Positions 12,837 through 25,375 of a stretch of 64,000 nt of DNA are shown piece after piece (positions within the stretch are counted from its first letter, which is position 1; the number at the start of each line of letters is the position of its first letter). The stretch comes from Tetragonia tetragonoides. Taxonomy: Eukaryota > Streptophyta > Magnoliopsida > Caryophyllales > Aizoaceae. Where the stretch lies: NCBI GenBank assembly GCA_038025085.1, contig CM076146.1:24312501-24376500 (forward strand), read 5' to 3'. Both the position numbers and the translations under genes were made by a program. Under the pieces are notes generated by a model. That model was not told the DNA's origin, did not search any database, and saw only the letters and a program-made list of their open reading frames with translations.

Positions 12837-13754
12837 CTACATTTGTACCTTAAAGAACTGTGGCACGATTGTACCAATCCCCACTCTAGGAAAGTTATTA
12901 AAATCCGTCCAATCTGATTTGTACCTTCGAGGTACACACTCAAACAAAGAGAAGTTCAATTGTTTGATCATTTCAGAACAAGAAGAAGATAATAAGCAAG
13001 GTAATATTCTTTTGAGCTTAAGATCTTGAAACGGCTCTTTCATGATGCACATGCTGATTTCTTCATTTTGGGTTTGTTCATTGACAGTAAAAGAATTATA
13101 GGAGCCATTGTGACCTTTCACGAGGGGTTGTCTAACAATCTCTTCTACCACCTGTTTGCTTGGGGTTTCACATTGAGAAGTAACAAAGGCGCTTGTCTTA
13201 GCTGTTGCTTGCATAACCTCATGACAAATGATAGTTATATCACTAGAGGGTTGTAACTCTTGTTCAAGAGCTGCTGATTCAAGAACAATTTCAAACCTGC
13301 CCTTGTCTTCCTCTTGAGCTAAAGTTGGCTCTTCAAATGTTTCTCCAATCATTCGCCATTCCTCTAGGCTCACAATTGTGGGAGCTTCATTTTCACGAGC
13401 TTTCATGTTAGCCACATGCTCATGGTTGTGTGGAGTGTAAAAAGCTCGTGACGTGAACTTTGGCACAAACTTTCTAATGAGCTCTTCACGCATCTCACTC
13501 CAGCTTTGGATTTTTCCCTTTCCAATCCTTCTTCTTCTGATTTCTAAGAGTTCCCACCAAATCAAAGCATCGCAATCAAAAGAACTCGTCACAAGTTCTA
13601 TTTTCTTGCGATTAGAAAACTCCAAGACTTTAAACCATTCGTCCACCGTCTCAAGCCACGTATAAAAATCTTCAGAATAGAGGAACCCACCAAATTTAGG
13701 AAAGTCTATCTCTAAGTCATCATCATTATACTTGGTATCATAAAGACGAGGCAT
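12837..13754 (-). CDS. gag: Retrotransposon gag protein, 305 aa
   Basis: A 305-residue ORF starting at a true ATG (MPRLYDTKYNDD), the first ATG of the obvious gag frame. Residues about 15-115 match the Retrotrans_gag capsid-type domain: IDFPKFGG, FYTWLETVDEWF, IELVTSSF, ALIWWELL, a basic RRRRIGKGK stretch, then SWSEMREELIRKFVPKF. Gag proteins of this family assemble the cytoplasmic particle that packages element RNA. The C-terminal half is acidic and polar, and no CCHC zinc knuckle is visible, so RNA binding may rest on the basic stretch. The frame is intact, which fits the recent insertion. No pol frame follows. Autonomous Ty3/gypsy relatives elsewhere in the genome would be the expected helpers; that is inference. 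Confidence 0.85.
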   Translation of the reverse strand: MPRLYDTKYNDDDLEIDFPKFGGFLYSEDFYTWLETVDEWFKVLEFSNRKKIELVTSSFDCDALIWWELLEIRRRRIGKGKIQSWSEMREELIRKFVPKFTSRAFYTPHNHEHVANMKARENEAPTIVSLEEWRMIGETFEEPTLAQEEDKGRFEIVLESAALEQELQPSSDITIICHEVMQATAKTSAFVTSQCETPSKQVVEEIVRQPLVKGHNGSYNSFTVNEQTQNEEISMCIMKEPFQDLKLKRILPCLLSSSCSEMIKQLNFSLFECVPRRYKSDWTDFNNFPRVGIGTIVPQFFKVQM

Positions 13755-14664
13755 TTTGTGGAGTTAGGTTGTGTTTGAGTTCGGATGGTGTTTGGGCTGT
13801 TTTTGGGTTCTTTGTGGACTCGGTGTTGTGGAGTGACGGGATAAGACAATCAAATGCAATGAATAATCAAAATTATCCAATAATTCAACACCCAATTCCA
13901 GTTTCAACAAAGATCCATAAGAGAACAAACGCCAATTGCAACAGCTCAACTTCAAACACAACAATTCCAAATTTTGCACGTACACGAACAGCTCAACAAA
14001 TCTCAAAATTTCTTACATACAAGGGTGACAAAACCCGAAATCTACCAAGATAATTTGTAGTATAAGGTATTAGGAGGCTATAGGAGTAAGAAAGACATAA
14101 ACTTAATCTCTAGATCTTGAGATATGAGCAAAATGCCAACATGACTCCTGTTCGCAACCCAGCAGGATCAACAAAATGTTTGAGCACCAATGAAGGCCAA
14201 AGACTCAACCTTTTAACTTCAAACCACTTGGATAACAAAGATATAACCCCAAATAAGATAACCAGGTATAAATCCCACAAGACTCACCACAACGTTGCAG
14301 AATAAATTCAGAACAAACAAGCAATGCAACAAATAAGATCCCAGTTCACGCTCAGCACATTTAGCAACTTCTCACAATAAACTGCTCCAACCCACAATGA
14401 TTTAAGCAAAACCACCAAGATATTCCGAAAGATAAATATCTAAGGAACTCAGAAAAGTATCAAAGTTGACACCTTTACCTTTTGAAGCGCCTCCAAAAAC
14501 CAAGATCCTCAGCTTGGTCCAATCGCACATCCAGCAGGAGTCACCGAGGGAAAATGCTTACTTGAGTACCCAAATCTCAACCTTTTTCCTTGAAACCAAA
14601 ACCAGATGAAAGAGGACTCTTCAATGAAGAAAAACCTCTGAATTAACGAGCTAAGAAAACCAAA
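13755..14664 (-). other. 5' leader of the gag-only element
   Basis: About 0.9 kb between the primer-binding site and the gag start codon, read on the minus strand. It is AT-rich and I see no domain in it. Short open frames on both strands have no recognisable motifs. It presumably holds the packaging and leader functions of the element RNA. Confidence 0.6.
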
Positions 14665-14676
14665 GCTCTGATACCA
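14665..14676 (-). promoter_or_regulatory. Primer-binding site for initiator tRNA-Met
   Basis: Two bases inside the 5' LTR the minus strand reads TGGTATCAGAGC, the classical plant LTR-retrotransposon primer-binding site complementary to the 3' end of tRNA-iMet. It fixes the element's orientation as minus, in agreement with gag. Confidence 0.93.
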
Positions 14677-14678
14677 AC

Positions 14679-15596
14679 TGATACGTTTGCAACTACAACC
14701 TTAGCAATTTGTAAACAAAAACAGAGGATTAAGAGAAGAAAGGATAATGAGTATCACCACCAAAGCTATAAAGGATTAAACCACCAAGCTATGGATAAAG
14801 AATACTACTTGCTCACCAAATAACCCTAAGATTATTGTAAAGAACGCAAGATTTGTAAGAAGGCAGCAGCCGTGTAATTTTCATTCATCAACAAGTGCCT
14901 TTTACATCAGCTGTTCTTACATATTTATAGGGGTCACAAATGTGCCCTAATAACCTAAGAATACTCTAGAAAGGGTGAGCTGTCCAAGAGTAGTGCCCAA
15001 GCAAAATGAAACTTCAGTATTTTGCCCAGAAATGAGCCAAATACGTGCAGTACAATTTGGAGCGCATTTCCTTCCGTTTTGGACCACTTGACAGCTGTTG
15101 CTTGTCCTTGCAAAAGGACAAACGTGGGTGAGCTGTAAGGAGCCTCATTCTTCATCCTTAGCTGCCCCATGTGCTCTTAGGCGCGCCTTACTCAGCAACT
15201 ACTTAGGGAATTCAAATAACAACTAATTACATTTGTTAATTATGCTAATTACATGCAGGGTGCACTATACCTAACACTAATCACAAATGCTTATTTGTAT
15301 GGATTAATCTTGTATGGACATGACCTAGATTAAGTGGCCAAAAGGACACTAAGACCTCTAGGACCAGAATCATCACCATTCAAACGTGAGAGAGTCCCAA
15401 ATGCCATGATTAATGCATTAATGCTCACGCTCGTAACTTGATGACCTGATGCTAACGCATCATTAATGTCATTGAAAGGACATTAAGGCCCCTAGGACCA
15501 TTAAAGAGTGCCATAGAACATGATAGTATCATTGATGGACCAAGAACAGATTGTATGGCACTTAAATGAAGAGAGGAGCTTGATGCCAACGCATCA
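14679..15596 (-). repeat. Right LTR (5' LTR of the minus-strand element), 918 bp
   Basis: Starts TGATACG and ends GCATCA, followed directly by the AATGG duplication at 15597-15601. It is one base longer than its partner because of GAGAGAGTCC versus GAGAAGTCC near 15390. Confidence 0.95.
14921..14930 (-). promoter_or_regulatory. LTR TATA box (minus strand)
   Basis: The minus strand reads CTATAAATAT about 670 bp into the 5' LTR, which would start the element RNA toward gag. The left LTR carries the same sequence. Confidence 0.65.
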
Positions 15597-16320
15597 AATG
15601 GTGGAGTTAAAGCTTGTTTGTACTTGTAAACATCCTTGGTGTATTTTCTCACTCAAATGAATGCAAACAAAGAATTTGGGTGCTTTCTCTTAATATACAA
15701 CACAAAAGACCTCAATCTCTTTCACCCTAATCGTAAGAGCTGTTAAAACGCGTAAATACATTCAAAAGCTTGAGTTGAAGCTTTTTTATACTTGTAAACA
15801 TATTTGGTGAAGTTTCTCACTCAAATGAATGCAAGGAAAACATTTAAGTGCGTTCTCTTAATATACAACACAAAAGAACTCAATCTCTTTCACCCTTGTC
15901 GTATGAGCTTTCAAAACGCTTAAATGCATTCAAAAGCTTGAGTTCAAGCATGTTTGTAGTTGTAAACATCCTTGGGGTAGTTTCACACTCAAATGTATGT
16001 AAACAAAGCATTTGCGAGCTTTCTCTTAATATACAACACAAAAGAACTCAATCTCTTTCACCCTAGTTGTAAGAGCTGTTAAAATGTGTAAATGTATTCA
16101 AAAGCTTGAGTTGAAGGTTGTTTGTACTTGTAAACATCCTTGGTGTTGTTTTTCACTCAAATGAATGCAAACAAAGCATTTGGGTGATTTCTCTTAATAT
16201 ACAACACAAAAGAACTCAATCTCTTTCACCCTAGTTGTAAGAGCTGTTAAAACGCGTAAAAATGCATTCAAAAGGTGGAGTTAAAGCTTGTTTGTACTTG
16301 TAAACATCCTTGGTGTATTA
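15597..16320 (-). repeat. 168-bp satellite, reverse block (continues from 11770)
   Basis: Reverse monomers resume in phase after the AATGG duplication. The block includes the TTGTAGTTGTAAAC / GCATTTGCGAG variant near 15955-16020. It ends where GGTGTATTAAGAGAAAGC joins two orientations. Confidence 0.94.
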
Positions 16321-16928
16321 AGAGAAAGCTTAAATTAACTATCTCTTCAACTCAAGCTTTTGAATGCATTTACGCGTTTTAACAGCTCATACGAGTAGGG
16401 TGAAAGAGATTTGAGTTCTTTTGTGTTGGAATGAATTTACGCGTTTTAAAAGCTCATACGACTAGGGTGAAAGAGATTGAGTTCTTTTGTGTTGTATTTT
16501 CAGAGAAAGCACCCAAAAGCTTTGTTTGCATTCATTGGAGTGAGAAACTACACCAAGGATGTTTACAAGTACAAACAAGCTTCAACTCAAGCTTTTGAAT
16601 GTATTTACGCGTTTTAACAGCTCTTACGATTAGGGGGAAAGAGATTGAGGTCTTTTGTGTTGTATATTAAGAGAAAGCACCCAAATGCTTTGTTTGCATT
16701 CATTTGAGTGAGAAACTACACCAAGGATGTTTACAAGTACAAACAAGCTTTAACTCCACCTTTTGAATGCATTTACGCGTTTTAACAGCTCTTACATCTA
16801 GGGTGAAAGAGATTGAGTTCTTTTGTGTTGTATTTTTAGAGAAAGCACCCAAATGCTTTCATTGCATTCATTTGAGTGTGAAACTACCCCAAGGATGTTT
16901 ACAACTACAAACAAGCTTGAACTCAAGA
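16321..16928 (+). repeat. 168-bp satellite, forward block
   Basis: About three and a half forward monomers, the first with the ACGAGTAGGGTGAAAGAGAT subfamily marker. The block switches near 16928, where GAACTCAAG meets ACTCAATCTTTTTCACCC. Confidence 0.93.
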
Positions 16929-17398
16929 CTCAATCTTTTTCACCCTAGTCATATGAGCTTTTAAAACGCGTAAATGCATTCAAAAGCTTGAGTTAAAGCT
17001 TGTTTGTACTTGTAAACATCCTTGGTGTAGTTTCTCACTCAAATGAATGCAAACAAAGCATTTGGGTGCTTTCTCTTAATATACAACACAAAAAACTCAA
17101 TCTCTTTCACCCTAGATGTAAGAGCTGTTAAAACGCGTAAATGCATTCAAAAGGTGGAGTTAAAGCTTGTTTGTACTTGTAAACGTCCTTGGTGTAGTTT
17201 CTCATTCAAATGAATGCAAACAAAGCCTTTGGGTGCTTTCTCTTAATATACAACAAAAAAGACCTCAATCTCTTTCCCCCTAATCGTAAGAGCTGTTAAA
17301 ACGCGTAAATACATTCAAAAGCTTGAGTTGAAGCTTGTTTGTACTTGTAAACATCCTTGGTGTAGTTTCTCACTCAAATGAATGCAAACAAAGCTTTT
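16929..17398 (-). repeat. 168-bp satellite, reverse block
   Basis: Nearly three reverse monomers, ending in the 44-bp imperfect palindrome at 17377-17420. Confidence 0.93.
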
Positions 17399-17420
17399 GG
17401 TTGCTTTGTATGCATTCATT
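17377..17420. repeat. Strand-switch junction, 44-bp imperfect palindrome, copy 1
   Basis: AATGAATGCAAACAAAGC, then an asymmetric centre (TTTTGGTT), then GCTTTGTATGCATTCATT. The same junction recurs at 32076-32119, and as its reverse complement at 43064-43107 and 46418-46461. Confidence 0.92.
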
Positions 17421-17980
17421 TGAGTGAGAAACTACACCAAGGATGTTTACAAGTACAAACAAGCTTCAACTCAAGCTTTTGAATGCATTTATGCGTTTTA
17501 AAAGCTCATATGACTAGGGTGAAAATGATTGAGTTCTTTTGTGTTGTATTTAAAGAGAAAGCAACCAAAAGCTTTGTTTGCATTCATTTCAGTGAGAAAC
17601 TACAACAAGAATGTTTACAAGTACAAACAAGCTTCAACTCACGCTTTTGAATGCATTTACGCGTTTTAAAAGCTCATATGACTAGGGTGAAACAGAATGA
17701 GGTCTTTTGTGTTGTATATTAAGAGAAAGCACCCAAATGCTTTGTTTGCATTCATTTGAGAGAGAAGCTACACCAAGGATGTTTACAAGTACAAACAAGC
17801 TTTAACTCCACCTTTTGAATACATTTACGCGTTTTAACAGGTCTTACGACTAGGGTGAAAGAGATTGAGTTCTTTTGTGTTGTATTTTCAGAGAAAGCAC
17901 CCAAAAGCTTTGTTTGCATTCATTGGAGTGAGAAACTACACCAAGGATGTTTACAAGTACAAACAAGCTCATATGACTAG
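17399..17980 (+). repeat. 168-bp satellite, forward block
   Basis: About three and a half forward monomers ending at GACTAGGGTGAAAAAAA near 17985. Confidence 0.93.
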
Positions 17981-18080
17981 GGTGAAAAAAAACTCTTTCA
18001 CCCTAGTCGTAAGAGCTGTGTGGTAATTGAATTAGCAATGTTTGTACATTTAAACAAACGCGTATTTTTATTTTGTCCAA
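17981..18080. repeat. Scrambled spacer within the satellite
   Basis: A short reverse scrap (CTCTTTCACCCTAGTCGTAA), then about 60 bp unlike the monomer consensus (TGGTAATTGAATTAGCAATG and AAACAAACGCGTATTTTTAT), then the forward array resumes. I see no gene or terminal repeats in it. Confidence 0.75.
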
Positions 18081-21000
18081 ATACTTAGTTTGCATTCATT
18101 TGAGTGTGAAACTACACCTAGGATGTTTACAAGTACAAACAAGCTTCACCTGAAGCTTTTGAATGCATTTACGCGTTTTGAAAGCTCATACGAGTAGGGT
18201 GAAAGAGATTTGAGTTCTTTTGCGTTGTATATTAAGAGAAAGCATCCAAATACTTTGTTTGCATTCATTTGAGTGAGAAACTACACCAAGGATGTTTACA
18301 AGTACACCAAGCTTCAACTGAAGCTTTTTATTGCATTTAAGCATTTTAGCAGCTCTTACGACTAGGGTGATAGAGATTCAGTTCTTTTGTGTTGTTCATT
18401 AAGACAAAGCACACAAATGCTTTGTTTGCATTCATTTGAGTGAGAAACTACACCAAGAATGTTTACAAGTACAAACAAGCTTCAACTCAAGCTTTTGAAT
18501 GCATTTACGCGTTTTAAAAGCTCATACGAGTAGGGTGAAAGAGATTTGAGTTCTTTTGCGTTGTATATTAAGAGAATGCATCCAAATAGTTTGTTTGCAT
18601 TCATTTGAGTGAGAAACTACACCAAGGATGTTTACAAGTACAAACAAGCTTTAACTCCACCTTTTGAATGCAGTTACGCGTTTTAACAGCTCTTACATCT
18701 AGGGTGAAAAAGATTGAGTTCTTTTGTGTTGTATTTTCAGAGAAAGCACCCACACCAAGAATGTTTTAAAGTGCAAACAAGCTTCAACACAAGCTTTTGA
18801 ATGCATTTACGCGTTTTAAAAGCTCATACGAGTAGGGTGAAAGAGATTTGAGTTCTTTTGTGTTGTATATTAAGAGAAAGCATCCAAATACTTTGTTTGG
18901 ATTCATTTGAGTGTGAAACTACACCTGGGATGTTTACAAGTACAAACAAGCTTCAACTCAAACTTTTGAATGCATTTACGCGTTTTAAAAGCTCATACGA
19001 GTAGGGTGAAAGAGATTTGAGTTCTTTTGTGTTGTATATTAAGAGAAAGCACCCAAATGCTTTGTTTGCATTCATTTGAGTGAGAAACTACACCAATGAT
19101 GTTTACAAGTACAAACAAGCTTTAACTCCACCTTTTGAAAGCATTTACGCGTTTTAACAGCTCTTACATCTAGGGTGAAAGAGATTGAGGTCTTTTGTGT
19201 TGTATATTAAGAGAAATCACACAAATGCTTTGTTTGGATTCATTTGAGTGAGAAACTACACCAAGATTGTTTACAAGTACAAACAAACTTCAACTCAAGC
19301 TTTTGAATGCATTTACGCATTTTAAAAGCTCATATGACTAGGGTGAAAGAGATTGAGTTCTTTTGTGTTGTATATTAAGAGATTGCAACCAAATAATTTG
19401 TGCGCATTCATTTCAGTGAGAAACTACACCAAGAATGTTTACAAGTACAAACAAGCTTCAACTCAAGCTTTTGAATACATTTACGCGCTTAAAAGCTCAT
19501 ATGACTAGGGTGAAAAAGATTGAGTTCTTTTGTGTTGTATATTAAGAGAAAGCACCCAAATGCTTTGTTTGCATTCATTTGACTGAGAAACTTAACCAAG
19601 GATGTTTACAAGTACAAACAAGCTTCAACTCAAGCTTTTGAATGTATTTACGCGTTTTAACAGCTCTTACGATTAGGGTCAAAGAGATTGAGGTCTTTTG
19701 TGTTGTATATTAAGAGAAAGCACCCAAATGCTTTGTTTGCATTCATTTGAGTGAGAAACTACACCAAGGATGTTTACAAGTACAAACAAGCTTTAACTCA
19801 ACCTTTTGAATGCATTTACGCGTTTTAACAGCTCTTACATCTAGGGTGAAAGAGATTGAGTTCTTTTGTGTTGTATATTAAGAGAAAGCACGCAAATTCT
19901 TTGTTTGCATTCATTTGAGTGAGAAACTACACCAAGGATGTTTACAAGTACAAACAAGCTTCAACTCAAGCTTTTGAATGCATTTACGTGTTTTGAATGC
20001 ATTTACGCCTTTTAACAGCTCTTACAACTAGGGTGAAAGAGATTGAGTTCTTTTGTGTTGTATATTAAGAGAAAGCACCAAAATGCTTTGTTTGCATTCA
20101 TTTGAGTGAGAAAATACACCAAGGATGTTTACAAGTACAAACAAGCTTTAACTCAAGCTTTTGAATGCATATACGCGTTTTAAAACCTCATACGACTAGG
20201 GTGAAAGAGATTGAAGTCTTTTGTGTTGTATATTAAGGGAAAGAGCCCAAATGCTTTGTTTGCATTCATTTGAGTGAGAAACTACACCAAGGATGTTTAC
20301 AAGTACATACAAGCTTTAATTCCACCTTTTGAATGCATTTACGCGTTTTAACAGCGCTTACATCTAGGGTGAAAGAGATTGAGTTCTTTTGTGTTGTATA
20401 TTAAGAGAAAGCACCCAAATGCTTTGTTTGCATTCATTTGAGTGAGAAACTACACCAAGGATGTTTATAAGCCCAAACAAGCTTTATCTCCACCTTTTGA
20501 ATGCATTTACGCATTTTAACAGCTCTTACAACTAGGGTGAAAGAGACTGAGTTCTTTTGTGTTGTATATTAAGAGAAATCACACCAATGCTTTGTTTGCA
20601 TTCATTTGGGTGAGAAACTACAGCAAGGATGTTTACAAGTACAAACAAGCTTCAACTCATGCTTTTGAATGCATTTACGCGTTTTAAAAGCTCATATGAC
20701 TAGGGTGAAAAAGATTGAGTTCTTTTGTGTAGTATTTTAAGAGAAAGCAACCAAAAGCTTTGTTTGCATTCATTTCAGTGAGAAACTACACCAAGAATGT
20801 TTACAACTACAAACAAGCTTCAACTCAAGCTTTTGAGTGCATTTACGCGTTTCAAAAGCTCATATGACTAGGGTGAAAGAGATTGAGGTCTTTTGTGTTG
20901 TATATTAAGAGAAAGCACCCAAATGCTTTGTTTGCATTCATTTGAGTGAGAAACTACACCAAGGATGTTTACAAGTACATACAAGCTTTAACTCCACCTT

Positions 21001-24000
21001 TTGAATGCATTTACGCGTTTTAACAGCTCTTACATCTAGGGTGAAAGAGATTGAGTTCTTTTGTGTTGTATATTAAGAGAAAGCACACAAACGCTTTGTT
21101 TGCATTTATTTGAGTTGGAGTTTGTTTGTACTTGTCAAATTTTGAGTATGAAACTACACCTAGAATGTTTTAAATGTACAAACATGCTTCAACTCAAGCT
21201 TTGGAATGCATTTACGCATTTTAACAGCTCAAGCTTTTGAATGCATTTACACGTTTGGGTGCATAATGAATGCAAACAAAGCATTTGGGTGATCTTGACC
21301 ATAATGCCACAAAAGTAAGCATGTTTGTACATTTTTACGCGTTTACGCGTGCATACAAGCTTCAACTCAAGCTTTTGAATGCATTTACGCGTTTTAACAG
21401 CTCTTACGACTAGGGTGATAGAGATTGAGTTCTTTTCTGTTGTTCATAAAGAGAAAGCACCCAAATGTTTTGTTTGCATTCATTTGAGTGTGAAACTACA
21501 CCTACGATGTTTAAATGTACAAACATGCTTCAACTCAAGCTTTTGAATGCATTTACGCATTCTAAAAGCTCATACGAGTAGGGTGAAAAAGATTTGAGTT
21601 CTTTTGTGTTGTACATTAAGAGAAAGCCTCCAAATACTTTGTTTGGATACATTTGAGTGTGAAACTGCACCTAGGATGTTTACAAGTACAAACAAGCTTC
21701 AACTCAAGCTTTTGAATGCATTTACGCGTTTTGAAAGCTCATACGAGTAGGGTGAAAGAGATTTGAGTTCTTTTTGTGTTGTATATTAAGAGAATGCATC
21801 CAAATACTTTGTTTGCATTCATTTGAGTGAGAAACTACACCAAGGATGTTTACAAGTACAAACAAGCTTTAACTCCACCTTTTGAATGCATTTAAGCGTT
21901 TTAACAGCTCTTACATCTAGGGTGAAAGAGATTGAGTTCTTTTGTGTTGTATATTAAGAGAAAGCACCACAATGTTTTGTTTGCATTCATTTGAGGGAGA
22001 AACTACACCAAGGATGTCTACAAGTACAAACAAGCTTTAACTCAACCTTTTGAATGCATTTACGCGTTTTAAAAGCTCATATGACTAGGGTGAAAAAGAT
22101 TGAGTTCTTTTGTGTTGTATTTTAAGAGAAAGCAACCAAAAGCTTTGTTGGCATTCATTTCAGTGAGAAACTACACCAAGAATGTTTAGAAGTACAAACA
22201 AGCTTCAACTCAAGCTTTTGAATGCATTTACGCGTTTTAAAAGCTCATATGACTAAGGTGAAAAAGATTGAGTTCTTTTGTGTTGTATATTAAGAGAAAG
22301 CACCCAAATGCTTTGTTTGCATTCATTTGAGTGAGAAACTTAACCAAGGATGTTTACAAGTACAAAAAAGCTTCAACTCAAGCTTTTGAATGTATTTACG
22401 CGTTTTAACAGCTCTTACTATTAGGGTGAAAGAGATTGATGTCTTTTGTGTTGTATATTAAGAGAAAGCACCCAAATGCTTTGTTTGCATTCATTTGAGT
22501 GAGAAACTACACCAGGGATGTTTACAAGTACAAACAAGCTTTAACTCCACCTTTTGAATTCATTTACGCATTTTAACAGCTCTTACAACTAGGGAGAAAG
22601 AGATTGAGTTCTTTTGTGTTGTATATTAAGAGAAATCACACAAATGCTTTGTTTGCATTCATTTGAGTGAGAAACTACACCAAGAATGTTTACAAGTACA
22701 AACAAGCTTCAACTCAAGCTTTTGAATGCATTTACGGATTTTAAAAGCTCATATGACTAGGGTGAAAAAGATTGAGTTCTTTTGTATTGTATTTTTAGAG
22801 AAAGCAACCAAAAGCTTTGTTGGCTTTCTTTTCAGTGAGAAACTACACCAAGAATGTTTAGAAGTACAAACAAGCTTCAACTCAAGCTTTTGAATGCATT
22901 TACGCGTTTTAAAAGCTCATATGACTAAGGTGAAAAAGATTGAGTTCTTTTGTGTTGTATAATTAAGAGAAAGCACCCAAATGCTTTGTTTGCATTCATT
23001 TGAGTGAGAAACTTAACCAAGGATGTTTACAAGTACAAACAAGCTTCAACTCAAGCTTTTGAATGTATTTACGCGTTTTAACAGCTCTTACGATTAGGGT
23101 GAAAGTGATTGAGGTCTTTTGTGTTGTATATTAAGAGAAAGCACCCAAATGCTTTGTTTGCATTCATTTGAGTGAGAAACTACACCAAGGATGTTTACAA
23201 GTACAAACAAGCTTTAACTCCACCTTTTGAATTCATTTACGCGTTTTAACAGCTCTTACATCTAGGGTGAAAGAGATTGAGTTCTTTTGTGTTGTATATT
23301 AAGAGAAAGCACCCAAATGTTTTGTTTGCATTCATTTGAGGGAGAAACTACACCCAGGATGTTTACAAGTACAAACAAGCTTTAACTCAACCTTTTGAAT
23401 GCATTTACGCATTTTAACAGCTCTTACAATTAGGTTGAAAGAGATTGAGTTCTTTTGTGTTGTATATTAAGAGAAATCACACAAATGCTTTGTTTGCATT
23501 CATTTGAGTGAGAAACTACACCAATAATGTTTACAAGTACAAACAAGCTTCAACTCAAGCTTTTGAATGCATTTACGCGTTTTAAAAGCTCATATGACTA
23601 GGGTGAAAAAGATTGAGTTCTTTTGTGTTGTATTTTAAGAGAAAGCAACCAAAAGCTTTGTTGGCATTCATTTCAGTGAGAAACTACACCAAGAATGTTT
23701 AGAAGTACAAACAAGCTTCAACTCAAGCTTTTGAATGCATTTACGCGTTTTAAAAGCTCATATGACTAAGGTGAAAAAGATTGAGTTCTTTTGTGTTGTA
23801 TATTAAGAGAAAGCACCCAAATGCTTTGTTTGCATTCATTTGAGTGAGAAACTTAACCAAGGATGTTTACAAGTACAAACAAGCTTCAACTCAAGCTTTT
23901 GAATGTATTTACGCGTTTTAACAGCTCTTACGATTAGGGTGAAAGAGATTGAGGTCTTTTGTGTTGTATATTAAGAGAAAGCACCCAAATGCTTTGTTTG

Positions 24001-24745
24001 CATTCATTTGACTGAGAAACTACACCAAGGATGTTTACAAGTACAAACAAGCTTTAACTCCACCTTTTGAATTCATTTACGCATTTCAACAGCTCTTACA
24101 ACTAGGGAGAAAGAGATTGAGTTCTTTTGTGTTGTATATTAAGAGAAATCACACAAATGCTTTGTTTGCATTCATTTGTGTGAGAAACTACACCAAGAAT
24201 GTTTACAAGTACAAACAAGCTTCAACTCAAGCTTTTGAATGCATTTACGCGTTTTAAAAGCTCATATGACTACGGTGAAAAAGATTGAGTTATTTCGTGT
24301 TGTATATTAAGAGAAAGCACCCAAATGCTTTGTTTGCATTCATTTGAGTGAGAAACTTAACCAAGGATGTTTACAAGTACAAACAAGCTACAACTCAAGG
24401 TTTTGAATGTATTTACGCGTTTTAACAGCTCTTACGATTAGGGTGAAAGAGATTGAGGTCTTTTGTGTTGTATATTAAGAGAAAGCACCCAAATACTTTG
24501 TTTGCATTCTGTGAGAAACTACACCAAGGATGTTTACAAGTACAAACAAGCTTTAACTCCACCTTTTGAATTCATTTACGCGTTTTAACAGCTCTTACGA
24601 CTAGGGTGAAAGAGATTGAGTTCTTTTGTGTTGTATTTTCAGAGAAAGCACCCAAAAGCTTTGTTTGCATTCATTGGAGTGAGAAACTACACCAAGGATG
24701 TTTACAAGTACAAACAAGCTTCAAATCAAAAATTTGAATGTATTC
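18081..24745 (+). repeat. 168-bp satellite, longest forward block
   Basis: About 6.6 kb, nearly 40 forward monomers. Two subfamilies are interspersed. One has CACCAAGGATG with GACTAGGGTG; the other has CACCTAGGATG, ACGAGTAGGGTG, GATTTGAG and CATCCAAATAC. A composite insert sits at 21105-21365. Confidence 0.96.
21105..21365 (+). repeat. Composite monomer with non-satellite insert, inverted-repeat arm A
   Basis: Shuffled monomer pieces enclose text absent from the consensus (GATCTTGACCATAATGCCAC and TACGCGTTTACGCGTGCATA). The reverse complement of the same composite occurs at about 28275-28435. The flanking variants match in inverted order as well, so it marks an inverted duplication about 7 kb apart. 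Confidence 0.85.
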
Positions 24746-25375
24746 ACAATCAAATGAATGAAAGAAAGCATTTGTGTGCTTTCTCTTAATATACAACAGA
24801 AAAGAACTCAATCTCTTTCACCCTAGTCGTAAGAGCTGTTAAAACGCGTAAATACATTCAAAAGCTTGAGTTGAAGCTTGCTTGTACTTGTAAACATCCT
24901 TGGTGTAGTTTCTCACTCCAATGAATGCAAACAAAGCTTTTGGGTGCTTTCTCTGAAAATACAACACAAAAGAACTCAATCTCTTTCACCCTAGTCGTAT
25001 GAGGTTTCAAAACGCGTATATGCATTCAAAAGCTTAAGTTGAAGTTTGTCGGTACTTGTAAATATCTTTGGTGTAGTTTCTCACTCAAATGGATGCAAAG
25101 AAAACATTTGGGTGCGTTCTCTTAATATACAACACAAAAGAACTCAATCTCTTTCACCCTTGTCGTTTGAGCTTTTAAAACGCTTAAATGCATTCAAAAG
25201 CTTGAGTTCAAGCTTGTTTGTAGTTGTAAACATCCTTGGGGTAGTTTCACACTCAAATGAATGCAAACAAAGCATTTGGGTGCTTTCTCTTGAGCTTGAG
25301 TTGAAGCTTGTTTGTACTTGTGAACACAAAAGAGATTGAGTTTCTCACTCCAATGAATGCAAACAAAGCTTTCGG
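24746..25375 (-). repeat. 168-bp satellite, reverse block
   Basis: Reverse monomers, including the CTTGAGTTCAAGCTTG variant pair. The block ends in a scrambled stretch (25290-25375) where TGAACACAAAAGAGATTGAG and TTTCTCACTCCAATG are fused. Confidence 0.92.

Larger units (their letters stand above)
11771..15596 (-). mobile_element. Complete gag-only LTR retrotransposon (TR-GAG type), minus strand
   Basis: A 3826-bp element with two near-identical LTRs, a 5-bp AATGG duplication, a tRNA-iMet primer-binding site on the minus strand and one gag ORF. The roughly 2-kb interior has no reverse transcriptase, RNase H or integrase, so any movement would need enzymes supplied in trans. This is the TR-GAG description: terminal-repeat retrotransposons with a gag domain only. 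The gag type and primer point to Ty3/gypsy. LTR similarity (five substitutions and one indel) indicates a recent insertion into an already formed array. Confidence 0.92.

Noticed and set aside
12716..12943. 75-codon minus-strand ORF overlapping the end of gag
   Set aside because: Different frame from gag, no motif; it lies in the 3' untranslated part of the gag-only element.
12047..15170. Paired 71-codon ORFs in the two LTRs (12047-12262 and 14955-15170)
   Set aside because: They are in the LTR upstream of its TATA box, differ only by LTR substitutions and show no domain.
15452..15652. 66-codon minus-strand ORF across the right LTR end
   Set aside because: It joins satellite and LTR sequence across the insertion point, so it is accidental.
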